Assembly (NCBI GenBank): GCA_036569045.1
Contig: DATCRI010000034.1
Coordinates: 1 to 57,207, forward strand
DNA: 57,207 bases
From: Chthoniobacterales bacterium
GTDB lineage: Bacteria > Verrucomicrobiota > Verrucomicrobiia > Chthoniobacterales > JAATET01
Reading direction: 5' to 3'
The notes beneath the pieces are model-generated. The model searched no databases and was not told the DNA's origin. It saw only the letters and a program-made list of their open reading frames with translations. Each line of letters opens with the position of its first letter. Position 1 is the stretch's first letter. Shown one piece after another: positions 26,787-34,224 of the stretch. The translations under genes and the position numbers were made by a program.

Positions 26787-27385
26787 GCGCGGGCGGCGGC
26801 GAGCTCGGTGCCCCGGGGACGGACCGTGAAATGCATGATGCCGAGGAAGATGCCGGTGAAAAGGAGGTCGCTCGCGAGGGAGTAGGTAAAGAAAATCCAG
26901 GTCGGCGGGAAACCGGGGACGCCGACGGTGAGCGCCTGGATCCAGCCGGCCGGGGACTGGGCGTAGGCGGGGTTGCCGAACCAGGCGAGGGAATTCGTGA
27001 CGACGTAGAAGAGGGTGGAGTTGGCAATCACCGCGCCAAAGGTGAGCGGCGCCCCGGCGCCGAGGCGGCGCAGGCTGATGCCGGTGGCGACGCCAAGGCC
27101 GTAACAGGCGTAGCTCACGAGTTCCACCGGACTGAAGAGCGCGACGCCGTAGTGGAGATTGAGGAGCAGATCCGTGATGGCGAGCGCGACGAGTGGAACG
27201 AGCAGGGCGAGCGCGCCGGGCAGCACGAGAGCGCCGCAGACAGCGAGGGCGAGCACCGGCGAGAAATTCGGAAGCTCGGGCAACATCGTCGCGCGGAGAA
27301 GACGGAAGCCGGCGGCGAGGGTGATGAGGGAGATCGTCAAGGCCACGGCTGACCTGCGATTCAGGGAATTGAGCGTCGAGTTCAT
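26783..27385 (-). CDS. DUF6580 membrane protein, putative cobalamin-linked transport component
   Basis: This is a 200-residue membrane protein with five or six helices and the family signature NFSPVLALAVCGALVL near residue 40. DUF6580 proteins resemble substrate-binding (S) components of ECF transporters in size and topology. Its ATG overlaps the stop of the pseudopilin gene (ATGA), so it is translationally coupled and is the third gene of the operon led by a cobalamin riboswitch. That context makes uptake of cobalamin, a precursor or cobalt the leading hypothesis. This is inference, as no ECF ATPase or TonB receptor gene is in the window. Confidence 0.78.
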   Translation of the reverse strand: MNSTLNSLNRRSAVALTISLITLAAGFRLLRATMLPELPNFSPVLALAVCGALVLPGALALLVPLVALAITDLLLNLHYGVALFSPVELVSYACYGLGVATGISLRRLGAGAPLTFGAVIANSTLFYVVTNSLAWFGNPAYAQSPAGWIQALTVGVPGFPPTWIFFTYSLASDLLFTGIFLGIMHFTVRPRGTELAAARA

Positions 27386-28161
27386 TTGAGGTATTCGTAG
27401 CTGCCGACCGGCGCGAACCTCCCGATGTTTACACCTTTCAGACGCGAATCGCGAGTGGATTCGTCGAGGGGGAGAAATCCGCTCGAGCCGTCCGCGTAGC
27501 CGACCATGGCGAGCTTCCCGTGGCGAAAGTGAATGGTCCGCTCCCGCTGGTCGAAGCCGTAGAACTCCTCGAGCATCGGGCGCGACGACGAGGCCGGCGA
27601 TTGGAAGTCGTTGACCTGTGCGGAGGTGGCGAAGACGACCACGCGCGCGGGGTTGCTGAGTTGCCAGTAGGTCATGGTTTGCGTCTTTGCTGACGCGGAC
27701 CAGCCGCCGCCGATGACGACGTTGTAGCCGATGCCGAGGTAGCCGGACTTGAACTTGGGTTTGAACGCGGAGGCGTGGGCGGCAAAGCTCGGGTCGGGGG
27801 TGATGCCCTTTGGCACATAGCCGGCGAGAGGGCTTTGCGAGGGGTCGAACGCGCGGTTGCCTTCGCCGGAGCTCGCGCTGCCGGTCGACTCGAAGCCGAA
27901 CCAGTAGCGTGTGCCCCGGATGATGCTCCCGTCGTCGCCGGTGAACGACGCGGCGTTCTCACGGTATTTCCAGAAATGGTGGTCGTTGTCAGCGAGGTAT
28001 TGCGCGCCGCCGACGGAAAGTGAGCGGATGTTCTCCGTGGAAATGGCGAGCGAGGAGGCCTCCCAGACCTTCCAGATGGCCGGGGCGATGAAGACGAACA
28101 CGATGGCCATCACGACGACGCAGGCGAGCATCTCCATGACGGTGAAGCCGGCTCTACGCAT
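27382..28161 (-). CDS. Type II secretion pseudopilin-like protein, H-X9-DG type
   Basis: From ATG 28161 the protein has 259 residues and starts with a prepilin leader, MRRAG followed by FTVMEMLACVVVMAIVFVF. The Gly-Phe cleavage site and Glu at +5 of the mature protein are intact. The C-terminal part contains HGKLAMVGYADG, the H-X9-DG motif of a large pseudopilin-like family common in Planctomycetes, Verrucomicrobia and Lentisphaerae. The gene start overlaps the end of the PEP-CTERM gene by 8 bases and its stop overlaps the DUF6580 start, so all three are co-translated. It presumably assembles at, or is processed for, the cell surface by a PilD-like peptidase encoded elsewhere. Confidence 0.85.
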   Translation of the reverse strand: MRRAGFTVMEMLACVVVMAIVFVFIAPAIWKVWEASSLAISTENIRSLSVGGAQYLADNDHHFWKYRENAASFTGDDGSIIRGTRYWFGFESTGSASSGEGNRAFDPSQSPLAGYVPKGITPDPSFAAHASAFKPKFKSGYLGIGYNVVIGGGWSASAKTQTMTYWQLSNPARVVVFATSAQVNDFQSPASSSRPMLEEFYGFDQRERTIHFRHGKLAMVGYADGSSGFLPLDESTRDSRLKGVNIGRFAPVGSYEYLK

Positions 28162-28906
28162 GGCGGGCTCTTCGGTGCCAGAGCAGCGCGAGGCCGCCCA
28201 GGACGAGGAGGGCAACCGTGGCCGGCTCGGGCACCGCGGCAACGGCGGCGCCGGGGACGTGCGAGGTGTAGGCCGGATCCGTGATGCTAAACGCATACCA
28301 GCCGTTGTTCACGAGAGTGGTGCCGCCGGCCCCGTCGAAACTGCTCGTCCAGGTCGTGGGATAGGAAGAGTTCGCGCTCCCGGTGTAGAATTCCCAGAAG
28401 CCGTTATCGAGCCAGCCCTCGGCGTAGTGGTCGGCAGCTTCCGTGGGAAGGGCGTTCGCGGAAGAGAAAGGTGCCTCGGAGCCATTCGCGTTCGTGTTCA
28501 TGTTCGAGATTCCCGAGATGAAGATGGGCGTGGTGGCGTTGCCGTTCACGTCGACCGCGCCGGAGACGGAAAAGATGCCGTTGCCATTGTTATCATAGCC
28601 GACACCGTAGAGCGCCGGGCCGAACGAGGAAGCGCTGTCGATGCGGATAAAGAGGCGCGGATCGGCGGTGGCGATCGTCTGCAGCATATCCCAGGCGGTC
28701 ATCGTGCCCGTCCATGAGAAGCCCCAGGCGATGGTCGAGGTCGTCTTGCCATCGTTCCAGGAAATGACGAGTCCGGCGCGGTTCGTGCCGGCGCCCCAAT
28801 AGTTCAGATCGCTGAATCCGGTGACGGCTTGCGAGCGGCCGCTGGTGCAAATGGCGAGGGTGGCGAAAACGGCGATGGCGGCCGCTTTGAGGCGATGGGT
28901 TTTCAT
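28154..28906 (-). CDS. PEP-CTERM surface protein of the cobalamin-riboswitch operon
   Basis: From ATG 28906 the protein has 250 residues. A signal peptide (MKTHRLKAAAIAVFATLAICTSGRSQA) is followed by an Asn/Ser/Gly-rich exported domain (YWGAGTNRAGLVISWNDGKT, FGPALYGVGYDNNGNGIFSV). It ends in a canonical PEP-CTERM sorting signal: VPEPATVALLVLGGLALLW plus a basic tail RRARHA. An exosortase would cleave it. An AAAGGA ribosome site precedes the ATG. It is the first gene after a cobalamin riboswitch, so it is expected to be made when B12 is scarce, perhaps as a surface binder. The binding role is conjecture. Confidence 0.85.
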   Translation of the reverse strand: MKTHRLKAAAIAVFATLAICTSGRSQAVTGFSDLNYWGAGTNRAGLVISWNDGKTTSTIAWGFSWTGTMTAWDMLQTIATADPRLFIRIDSASSFGPALYGVGYDNNGNGIFSVSGAVDVNGNATTPIFISGISNMNTNANGSEAPFSSANALPTEAADHYAEGWLDNGFWEFYTGSANSSYPTTWTSSFDGAGGTTLVNNGWYAFSITDPAYTSHVPGAAVAAVPEPATVALLVLGGLALLWHRRARHA

Positions 28907-28932
28907 TGGTCCTTTCGAGATCACGGGAATTT

Positions 28933-28948
28933 GGAAGGACAGCCTTCC
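28933..28948 (-). promoter_or_regulatory. Hairpin between riboswitch and PEP-CTERM start
   Basis: GGAAGG and CCTTCC form a perfect 6-base stem with a four-base loop, 27 bases before the ATG at 28906. No T run follows in the transcribed direction, so it may belong to the riboswitch expression platform acting on translation, or stabilise the mRNA. Confidence 0.4.
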
Positions 28949-29014
28949 CCCGGTGAAAGGACTACCCCCAACACGGACGCTTGACGCGGCGCCGGTGCCC
29001 ATTTCAGGGCGGTG

Positions 29015-29105
29015 TGGTTTTCTCCGCCGGTTCGAGATCGGACTCTGACCGTTGCGCGACAGTGAGGGGATTGCACCCTGCTTTCCTAGGCCGGCGGATT
29101 GGTTC
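29015..29105 (-). ncRNA. Cobalamin (B12) riboswitch
   Basis: Read on the minus strand, positions 29077-29048 contain GGTGCAATCCCC, then TCACTGTCGCGCAACGGT. These are the conserved core segments of cobalamin riboswitches, and AGTCCGA follows as expected. An outer stem is formed by TCCGCCGG (29098-29091) pairing with CCGGCGGA (29030-29023). The compact span of about 76 bases between those arms resembles the shorter adenosylcobalamin variant class. It lies about 110 bases upstream of the PEP-CTERM gene and faces it, so it should repress the PEP-CTERM, pseudopilin and DUF6580 genes when cobalamin is bound. Exact boundaries are approximate. Confidence 0.88.
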
Positions 29106-29206
29106 GAATGAAAAAGAGCGCTGGCGAGACAGGCCCCGCTGAACAGGCTGGAAGTTGAAACCGGCGGGGATTTTCGGGTCAAGCGTAAAGCCTCCGGCGG
29201 CCTCTC

Positions 29207-29254
29207 CAAAACAAAGACCGCGCCGACACCCACCCGGGCGCCGACGCGGCCTTT
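29207..29254 (-). terminator. Terminator after the permease gene
   Basis: In the minus-strand transcript AAAGGCCGCG (29254-29245) pairs with CGCGGTCTTT (29222-29213), nine of ten bases complementary, around an internally self-complementary GC-rich loop. A T-rich stretch (TTTGTTTT) follows. It begins about 20 bases after the permease stop and fits an intrinsic terminator. Confidence 0.7.
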
Positions 29255-29274
29255 CACCCTATGCTAACCAATTG

Positions 29275-30849
29275 CTATTCCGCCGCGGCGAGGTCCGGGG
29301 GCAGGGACTCTTCCTTGGCGGGCGCGAGCGCCATCTTGCCGCAGGCGAACAGCACGCCGCCCACGACCACGTAGGCGAGAGCCACGCCGGGCGTCTGGTT
29401 GATGCCGATCGCCTCACCGTGCATGAGGCCGAAGAAGGTGAGCAGGCCGCCGGCGAGGGCAAATCCGGCAGCCTTCAGGAACTCGCGTTCCACGATGTAG
29501 ACGGTGATCGCGGCCAGCACGACGCCAGCGAGGATCGAGCCGCCGCCGAGGATCGAGAGGCCGTGGTAGAAGATGCCGGTCTGCGCCATCGAGGCGATCA
29601 TCTCCGGCGTGATCTGGTGGATGCCGGCGACGGAGCCGAGCGAGTTGTCGATCTGGAGTTTGCCCCACGCGGCGAGCGACGGGATGATCGCCATGACGAC
29701 GGCCGGAGCGTGCTTGTGCGGGCTCTCCTGGAAGGCCTGCGAGCCGATGAGCATGCCGATATAAAGGAGGATGGGCGAGATCGCGACGACCGGGATGAGG
29801 GCGGTCATGAGCGAGACGACGCCGAACCACGAGAGCAGGATGACCATCACGCCGGTGGCGGCGGAGTAACCGATGCGGCCGCCCATGGCCTTCCAGCCGG
29901 GATGGCCGATGTAGACGGCGTTGATGTAGGGATTGCCCATGAGGCAGCCGATGAGGCTGATCACGCCGTCGGCGGTGAGCACGCGTGTCGTGGGATAGTC
30001 GTCTCCGGCGGCGGAGGCGCTCACGACGTTATCCATGGCCTCGACGAGGTCGTAGATGCCGAAGGGAATCGCGGTGACGAGGATGATGCTGAGCAGGCCC
30101 CAGTTCAGGCCGCTGAAGATGAGGCCGAGGACTGGCACGGGGGCGGAGAAACCGAAACCGGCGAAGGAGGTCTTCAGCGTTTCGAGGTTCATTCCGCCGA
30201 AGTTGAAGCCGAAGAGATTCGACCCCCAGGCGATGAGCGTGCCGGCGGCGATGGCGACGAGGCCGGCGGGAATGCCGCCAAACTTCACTCCGCCGAACCA
30301 GCTCACGAGGATGATCGCGAAGCAGACGACGCCGACGAGCGGAGTCATGAACATTTCCAGGGCGGGCTTCATCGAGATGAAGGTGATCGAGACGCCGGCG
30401 AGTGCGCCGAGCAGCGCGGCCTTCGGCGTGATCTTTCGAACGATCGGGGCGAGGAAGCCGCCGCCCATCAGGATGAAGCTCTGGATGAACACCCAGACGA
30501 GACCGGCCTGCCAGGCCTTCACGGGATCGCCCGTGGCGAGCTTGATCGGGAGCATGATGACCAGCGTGACGATGAACATGTGCGGCACGCTGATCCCCGA
30601 GGGCAGCGCGCAGACATCCGTCCGTCCGGTCTGCTTTGCCAGCCGGTAGGCCAGCCACGCGTAGTAGAAGGTGCTCAGGCACATCATCATGCCGGCGGCC
30701 GGGAGGATGTGCTTGAAGACCATGTCCGGGGGCATTTTCAGCACGTAGAGCAGCAGGCCGCTGAGGGTGAGCAGGTTGACCAGGATGTTGGTGCCGAAGC
30801 CGAAAAAGGCATTCCAGTCTCCGGGCACCCAGATTTTGGGTTTGTTCAT
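29275..30849 (-). CDS. NCS2/AzgA-like permease, putative ureide or N-heterocycle transporter
   Basis: This is a 524-residue inner-membrane transporter with about 13 helices, related to xanthine/uracil/guanine permeases of the NCS2 superfamily. Signature-like stretches include GRTDVCALPSGISVPHMFIV near residue 80 and PFGIYDLVEAMDNVVSA near residue 270, where NCS2 proteins carry substrate-contacting acidic residues. It lies 28 bases after an isochorismatase-family amidohydrolase gene on the same strand, so it likely imports that enzyme's substrate or a related nitrogen-rich compound (triuret, biuret, ureide or pyrimidine product). The precise substrate is not readable from sequence. Confidence 0.82.
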   Translation of the reverse strand: MNKPKIWVPGDWNAFFGFGTNILVNLLTLSGLLLYVLKMPPDMVFKHILPAAGMMMCLSTFYYAWLAYRLAKQTGRTDVCALPSGISVPHMFIVTLVIMLPIKLATGDPVKAWQAGLVWVFIQSFILMGGGFLAPIVRKITPKAALLGALAGVSITFISMKPALEMFMTPLVGVVCFAIILVSWFGGVKFGGIPAGLVAIAAGTLIAWGSNLFGFNFGGMNLETLKTSFAGFGFSAPVPVLGLIFSGLNWGLLSIILVTAIPFGIYDLVEAMDNVVSASAAGDDYPTTRVLTADGVISLIGCLMGNPYINAVYIGHPGWKAMGGRIGYSAATGVMVILLSWFGVVSLMTALIPVVAISPILLYIGMLIGSQAFQESPHKHAPAVVMAIIPSLAAWGKLQIDNSLGSVAGIHQITPEMIASMAQTGIFYHGLSILGGGSILAGVVLAAITVYIVEREFLKAAGFALAGGLLTFFGLMHGEAIGINQTPGVALAYVVVGGVLFACGKMALAPAKEESLPPDLAAAE

Positions 30850-30877
30850 GATGATGTGTCTTGGTGTGGTGGCGTGG

Positions 30878-31543
30878 TTAGCTGAGGGCGGCGAGGATGT
30901 CGTCGGAGTGGGTGACCCAGCCGAAGATACCGCACTGGGCGATGATCATTTTGAGGCCCATTTCCTGAAACTCGGGGAAGTAGGAGCCGACGCAGTCCGA
31001 CGGCACGAGGCAGTCGTAGCCGCGGTCGTTGGCCTCGCGGACGGTCGTGTTCACGCACACCTCGGTGGTGACGCCGGTGACGATGAGCTGGGTGATGCCG
31101 CGGTGCTGAAGAATGGTGTGGAGGTCGGTCGCGTAGAATGCCCCCTTGCCGGGTTTGTCGATGATCGGCTCGTGCGGCAGGGGATAGAGCTCGGGAATGA
31201 TGTCGTGGCCGCTCTCGCCGCGCACGAGGATGCGCCCCATCGGGCCGGCGTCGCCGATCGTTTTCTCGCCGCGGGCCCGGATTTTCTTGGTTTCCGGCAG
31301 ATCGGTGAGGTCGGGACGGTGACCTTCACGCGTGTGGATGACCTGCGCCCCGATGGCGCGCCAGGCCTCGAGGAGGCGGCGGTTGGGCTCGATCGTCGGC
31401 CGGAGCTTGGCGACGTCGTTGCCGAGCATGCTGGCGAAGCCGTTCGGTTCGAGGAAATCGCGCTGCATGTCGATGATGAGCAGGGCGCACTTTTCCGGGT
31501 GCAGTTCGAAAGAGTAGGGTTCGGCTTTGACGGAAACAGGCAT
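30878..31543 (-). CDS. Isochorismatase-family amidohydrolase, triuret/biuret hydrolase-like
   Basis: From ATG 31543 this is a 221-residue cysteine hydrolase. The catalytic triad is Asp25 (LLIIDMQRDF), Lys130 (IIDKPGKGAFYATD) and Cys163 ([22 protein letters not shown]). A glutamine at 203 (AQCGIFG) corresponds to the substrate-recognising Gln of biuret hydrolase. It is clearly paralogous to the biuret hydrolase encoded at 36.8 kb (shared [11 protein letters not shown]-like, GRILxRGE and PGKG motifs), but differs enough to suggest a different substrate such as triuret or another ureide. It shares an operon with the permease and has a candidate sigma-54 promoter 30 bases upstream. Confidence 0.85.
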   Translation of the reverse strand: MPVSVKAEPYSFELHPEKCALLIIDMQRDFLEPNGFASMLGNDVAKLRPTIEPNRRLLEAWRAIGAQVIHTREGHRPDLTDLPETKKIRARGEKTIGDAGPMGRILVRGESGHDIIPELYPLPHEPIIDKPGKGAFYATDLHTILQHRGITQLIVTGVTTEVCVNTTVREANDRGYDCLVPSDCVGSYFPEFQEMGLKMIIAQCGIFGWVTHSDDILAALS

Positions 31544-31572
31544 GGCGGGTCGTGATGTCCGCGAATCCCTTG

Positions 31573-31589
31573 AGCTTCCGCGATGCCAA
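31573..31589 (-). promoter_or_regulatory. Candidate sigma-54 promoter of the amidohydrolase-permease operon
   Basis: On the minus strand the sequence TTGGCATCGCGGAAGCT has the invariant GG and GC dinucleotides separated by exactly ten bases, as required for -24/-12 promoters, and matches TGGCA in the -24 element. The -12 element lacks the usual TT. It ends 30 bases before the amidohydrolase ATG, and a sigma-54 activator is encoded in the neighbouring operon. Confidence 0.45.
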
Positions 31590-31674
31590 GTCGCCCCCGG
31601 AAACGCCGAATCCCTCACGTGGAGCGATTTACGTCCAAACGCGCCGTTCCGACCGGGGCGTCAGCGCGTGGCGG

Positions 31675-31702
31675 GTGTTGCGCGATGCGACGCCTGCAAC
31701 AC
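31675..31702. promoter_or_regulatory. Candidate activator binding site (TGTTGC/GCAACA dyad)
   Basis: GTGTTGC (31675-31681) and GCAACAC (31696-31702) are exact inverted half-sites. The first is also followed after five bases by GCGACG, a partial match to the second half. The same half-sites occur as TGTTGC-N5-GCAACA at 35709-35725. The dyad lies between the divergent amidohydrolase and kinase genes, about 90-110 bases upstream of the candidate sigma-54 promoter. That is a typical distance for an enhancer site. Confidence 0.5.
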
Positions 31703-31746
31703 TCCGGGGCGGGGTCCATCGGGGCACCCACTGATTGGCACCCCGC

Positions 31747-34224
31747 ATGGCACCTGAAGTGCTGACTTTCCGAGGCGTGACTTCCACTTTGAGAAAATCC
31801 CTTGGGGCGCAGATTCCGGCGCTCCTCGCCCTGGGGTTGGGCATCACTCTTTCGCTCGCGGCAGCGTGGTGGGTGCACGATTGGGAACAGGCGGAGGTCC
31901 GGCGATCGGTCATTCAGGAGGGGCAGGATCGCGTCGAGGCACTGCAGGGCCAGTTGCTTCGGTCCACCGAGGTGCTTCGCGCGATCGAATCGCTCTACGC
32001 CGCCCGCGGCGAGGTCAGCCGGAAGGAATTCAGCGAATTCGTCTCCGGAGCGCTCGCCCGGCAGCCGGAGCTGCAGGGGCTGGCCTGGGATCCGCGCGTG
32101 ACCGAGGCCGAGCGCCGGGAGGTGGAGGCGCGGGCGGACGCGGACGGGTTGAAGGCCTTTCGGTTCATCGAGCAGAGCCCTCGCGGCGGGATGGCGCCCG
32201 CCGGCAGGCGCGGGGAATATTTCCCGGTCTATTTCATGGAGGCGCAGGCGACGAATGCGCCGGCGATGGGCTTCGATGTCGGGTCCGAGAAACGGCGGCG
32301 CGAGGCGCTGGAGCGGGCGAGGGACACCGGTCTCCCGGCGGCGACCGCGCCGATTCGCCTCGCCCAGGAGCGGGGTTCGCAGAAGGGCGTGCTGGTGTTC
32401 CTGCCGATCTACCGGGGCGAGCCACAGACGCTCGAGGCCCGGAGGGCGGACCTGCGCGGGTTTGCGGTGGCGGTCTTTCGCATCGGCGATCTCGTGAAGG
32501 GTTCGCTGAACGCCGCCGCCAGTAATGGCCTCGCGGTGCGCCTCTTCGACGGAGACGAGGAAATCTATCGCAATGGCGACGGTCGGTCGGAAGGCGGCTG
32601 GGAGACGACGTTTGACGTCGCGGGCCGCACGTGGCGGATCGTGTTCACGCCCACGGCGGCCTTCACCGGCGGGCGGCCGGTTTTCTGGCAGGGCTGGGCG
32701 GCGCTCGCCGCGGGGTTCGTCATCAGCGGATTGCTGGCGGTTTCGCTGTGGGGCTACGGGCGCCGGTTGAGGGCCGGAGACGAGGCAAATCGCGCGCTTC
32801 GGGCCGAGGTGGCGATCCGTCAGCGGGCCGAAAGCGAGGCCGAGGCCGCGAACCGCGCGAAGTCGGAGTTCCTCGCGAACATGAGCCACGAGATTCGCAC
32901 GCCGCTCAACGCCATCGCCGGCTACTGCCAGATCCTGCTGCGTAACGGCGCGCTCGGTGCGTTCCAGCGCGACGCCGTCACGACGATCGCGAGCAGCTCC
33001 GACCATTTGCTGCATCTCATCAACGAGATTCTCGACCTGTCGAAGATCGACGCGGGTCGCATGGAGGTGAGCGAGGGCGACTTCGATCTCGCGGGAATGG
33101 TGACGGAGCTGAAGGGAATGTTTCAGCCGCCGTGCGAGGACAAGCTGCTCGGGCTGCGCATGGAGGGACTCGAGGGGCGCAGCCGGGTGGCGCTGCATGG
33201 CGACAGCGGCAAGCTGCGCCAGGTGCTCATCAACCTGCTCGGGAACGCCGTGAAATTCACCGAGCGCGGATGCATCACCCTGCGCGTGAGCGAGGGGCCG
33301 GAGGACCGATGGAGCTTCGAGGTCGAGGACACCGGGCCCGGCATTCCCGAGGACATCCAGGGGCGAATTTTTCAGCCGTTTCAGCAGGGCGAGAATGCCG
33401 GAGGGCGCGGCGGGACGGGCCTCGGGCTGGCAATCGCGCGCCGGCAGGTCGAGCTGCTGGGCGGCGCGCTTGCGGTGAGTTCCGCGGCCGACCGCGGGTC
33501 GCGATTCTCTTTCACGCTGCGGCTTCCCGCGGCCGTCGGCGAGGAGGCGGCGACCGAGAATGCGGTGGAGCATCTCGCGCCCGGTTACGAGGTGCGTGCC
33601 GCGGTGGTCGACGACATTCGCGAGAACCGGGAAGTGCTTTCGACAATGCTGGCGATGGTCGGTTGCGAGATCGTGCTCGCGGAAAACGGACGGCAGGCCG
33701 TGGAGGTCGTGCGCGCCTCCCGACCGGACATCGTCTTCATGGACATGCGACTCCCGGAGATGGACGGACTCGAGGCGACGCGGCAGATCGTCGCGGAATT
33801 CGGAGGCTCGGGGATCAAGATCGTGGCGACATCGGCCTCGGCCCTCGACCACGAGCGCAACCGCTACCTCGAAGCGGGCTGCGACGATTTCGTGGCGAAG
33901 CCGTTTCGCGCCGAACGCATTTTTGGGAGCCTCAAGGCCCTGCTCGGCGTCGAGTTCGTGCGCTCCGAGGCTTCGCGCAAGGAGGCCGATGCCCCGCCGC
34001 TCGACCTCGCGCAGATCGTCCTGCCGGAAGACCTCTCCGCCCGGCTCGTCATGGCCGCCGAACTGCACAGCGCCACCGTGGTGAAGAATTGTTTGAAGGA
34101 ACTCGAGGAACTGGGGCCGAATGGCAGCCGGCTCGCCGGGCATTTGCGCGGCTTCCTCGCGAGTTACGACATGGAAACCATCCAGCGCGTGGTCGCGCAG
34201 GTCCCGATCGAAGAATCCGCATGA
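31747..34224 (+). CDS. CHASE-domain hybrid sensor histidine kinase
   Basis: This is an inner-membrane hybrid kinase of about 825 residues from ATG 31747. An N-terminal membrane helix (IPALLALGLGITLSLAAAWW), a periplasmic CHASE sensor domain (residues about 60-310) and a second helix (WAALAAGFVISGLLAVSLW) precede the transmitter. The phosphoacceptor is in NMSHEIRTPLNAI (His381); ATP-binding boxes NLLGNAVKFT, DTGPGIP and GTGLGLAI are intact. A receiver domain follows with VVDDIRENREVL and Asp in VFMDMRLPEMDG. CHASE domains sense small extracellular ligands such as cytokinin-like adenines. Its stop overlaps the start of a sigma-54 activator gene, its obvious partner. Confidence 0.93.
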   Translation: MAPEVLTFRGVTSTLRKSLGAQIPALLALGLGITLSLAAAWWVHDWEQAEVRRSVIQEGQDRVEALQGQLLRSTEVLRAIESLYAARGEVSRKEFSEFVSGALARQPELQGLAWDPRVTEAERREVEARADADGLKAFRFIEQSPRGGMAPAGRRGEYFPVYFMEAQATNAPAMGFDVGSEKRRREALERARDTGLPAATAPIRLAQERGSQKGVLVFLPIYRGEPQTLEARRADLRGFAVAVFRIGDLVKGSLNAAASNGLAVRLFDGDEEIYRNGDGRSEGGWETTFDVAGRTWRIVFTPTAAFTGGRPVFWQGWAALAAGFVISGLLAVSLWGYGRRLRAGDEANRALRAEVAIRQRAESEAEAANRAKSEFLANMSHEIRTPLNAIAGYCQILLRNGALGAFQRDAVTTIASSSDHLLHLINEILDLSKIDAGRMEVSEGDFDLAGMVTELKGMFQPPCEDKLLGLRMEGLEGRSRVALHGDSGKLRQVLINLLGNAVKFTERGCITLRVSEGPEDRWSFEVEDTGPGIPEDIQGRIFQPFQQGENAGGRGGTGLGLAIARRQVELLGGALAVSSAADRGSRFSFTLRLPAAVGEEAATENAVEHLAPGYEVRAAVVDDIRENREVLSTMLAMVGCEIVLAENGRQAVEVVRASRPDIVFMDMRLPEMDGLEATRQIVAEFGGSGIKIVATSASALDHERNRYLEAGCDDFVAKPFRAERIFGSLKALLGVEFVRSEASRKEADAPPLDLAQIVLPEDLSARLVMAAELHSATVVKNCLKELEELGPNGSRLAGHLRGFLASYDMETIQRVVAQVPIEESA

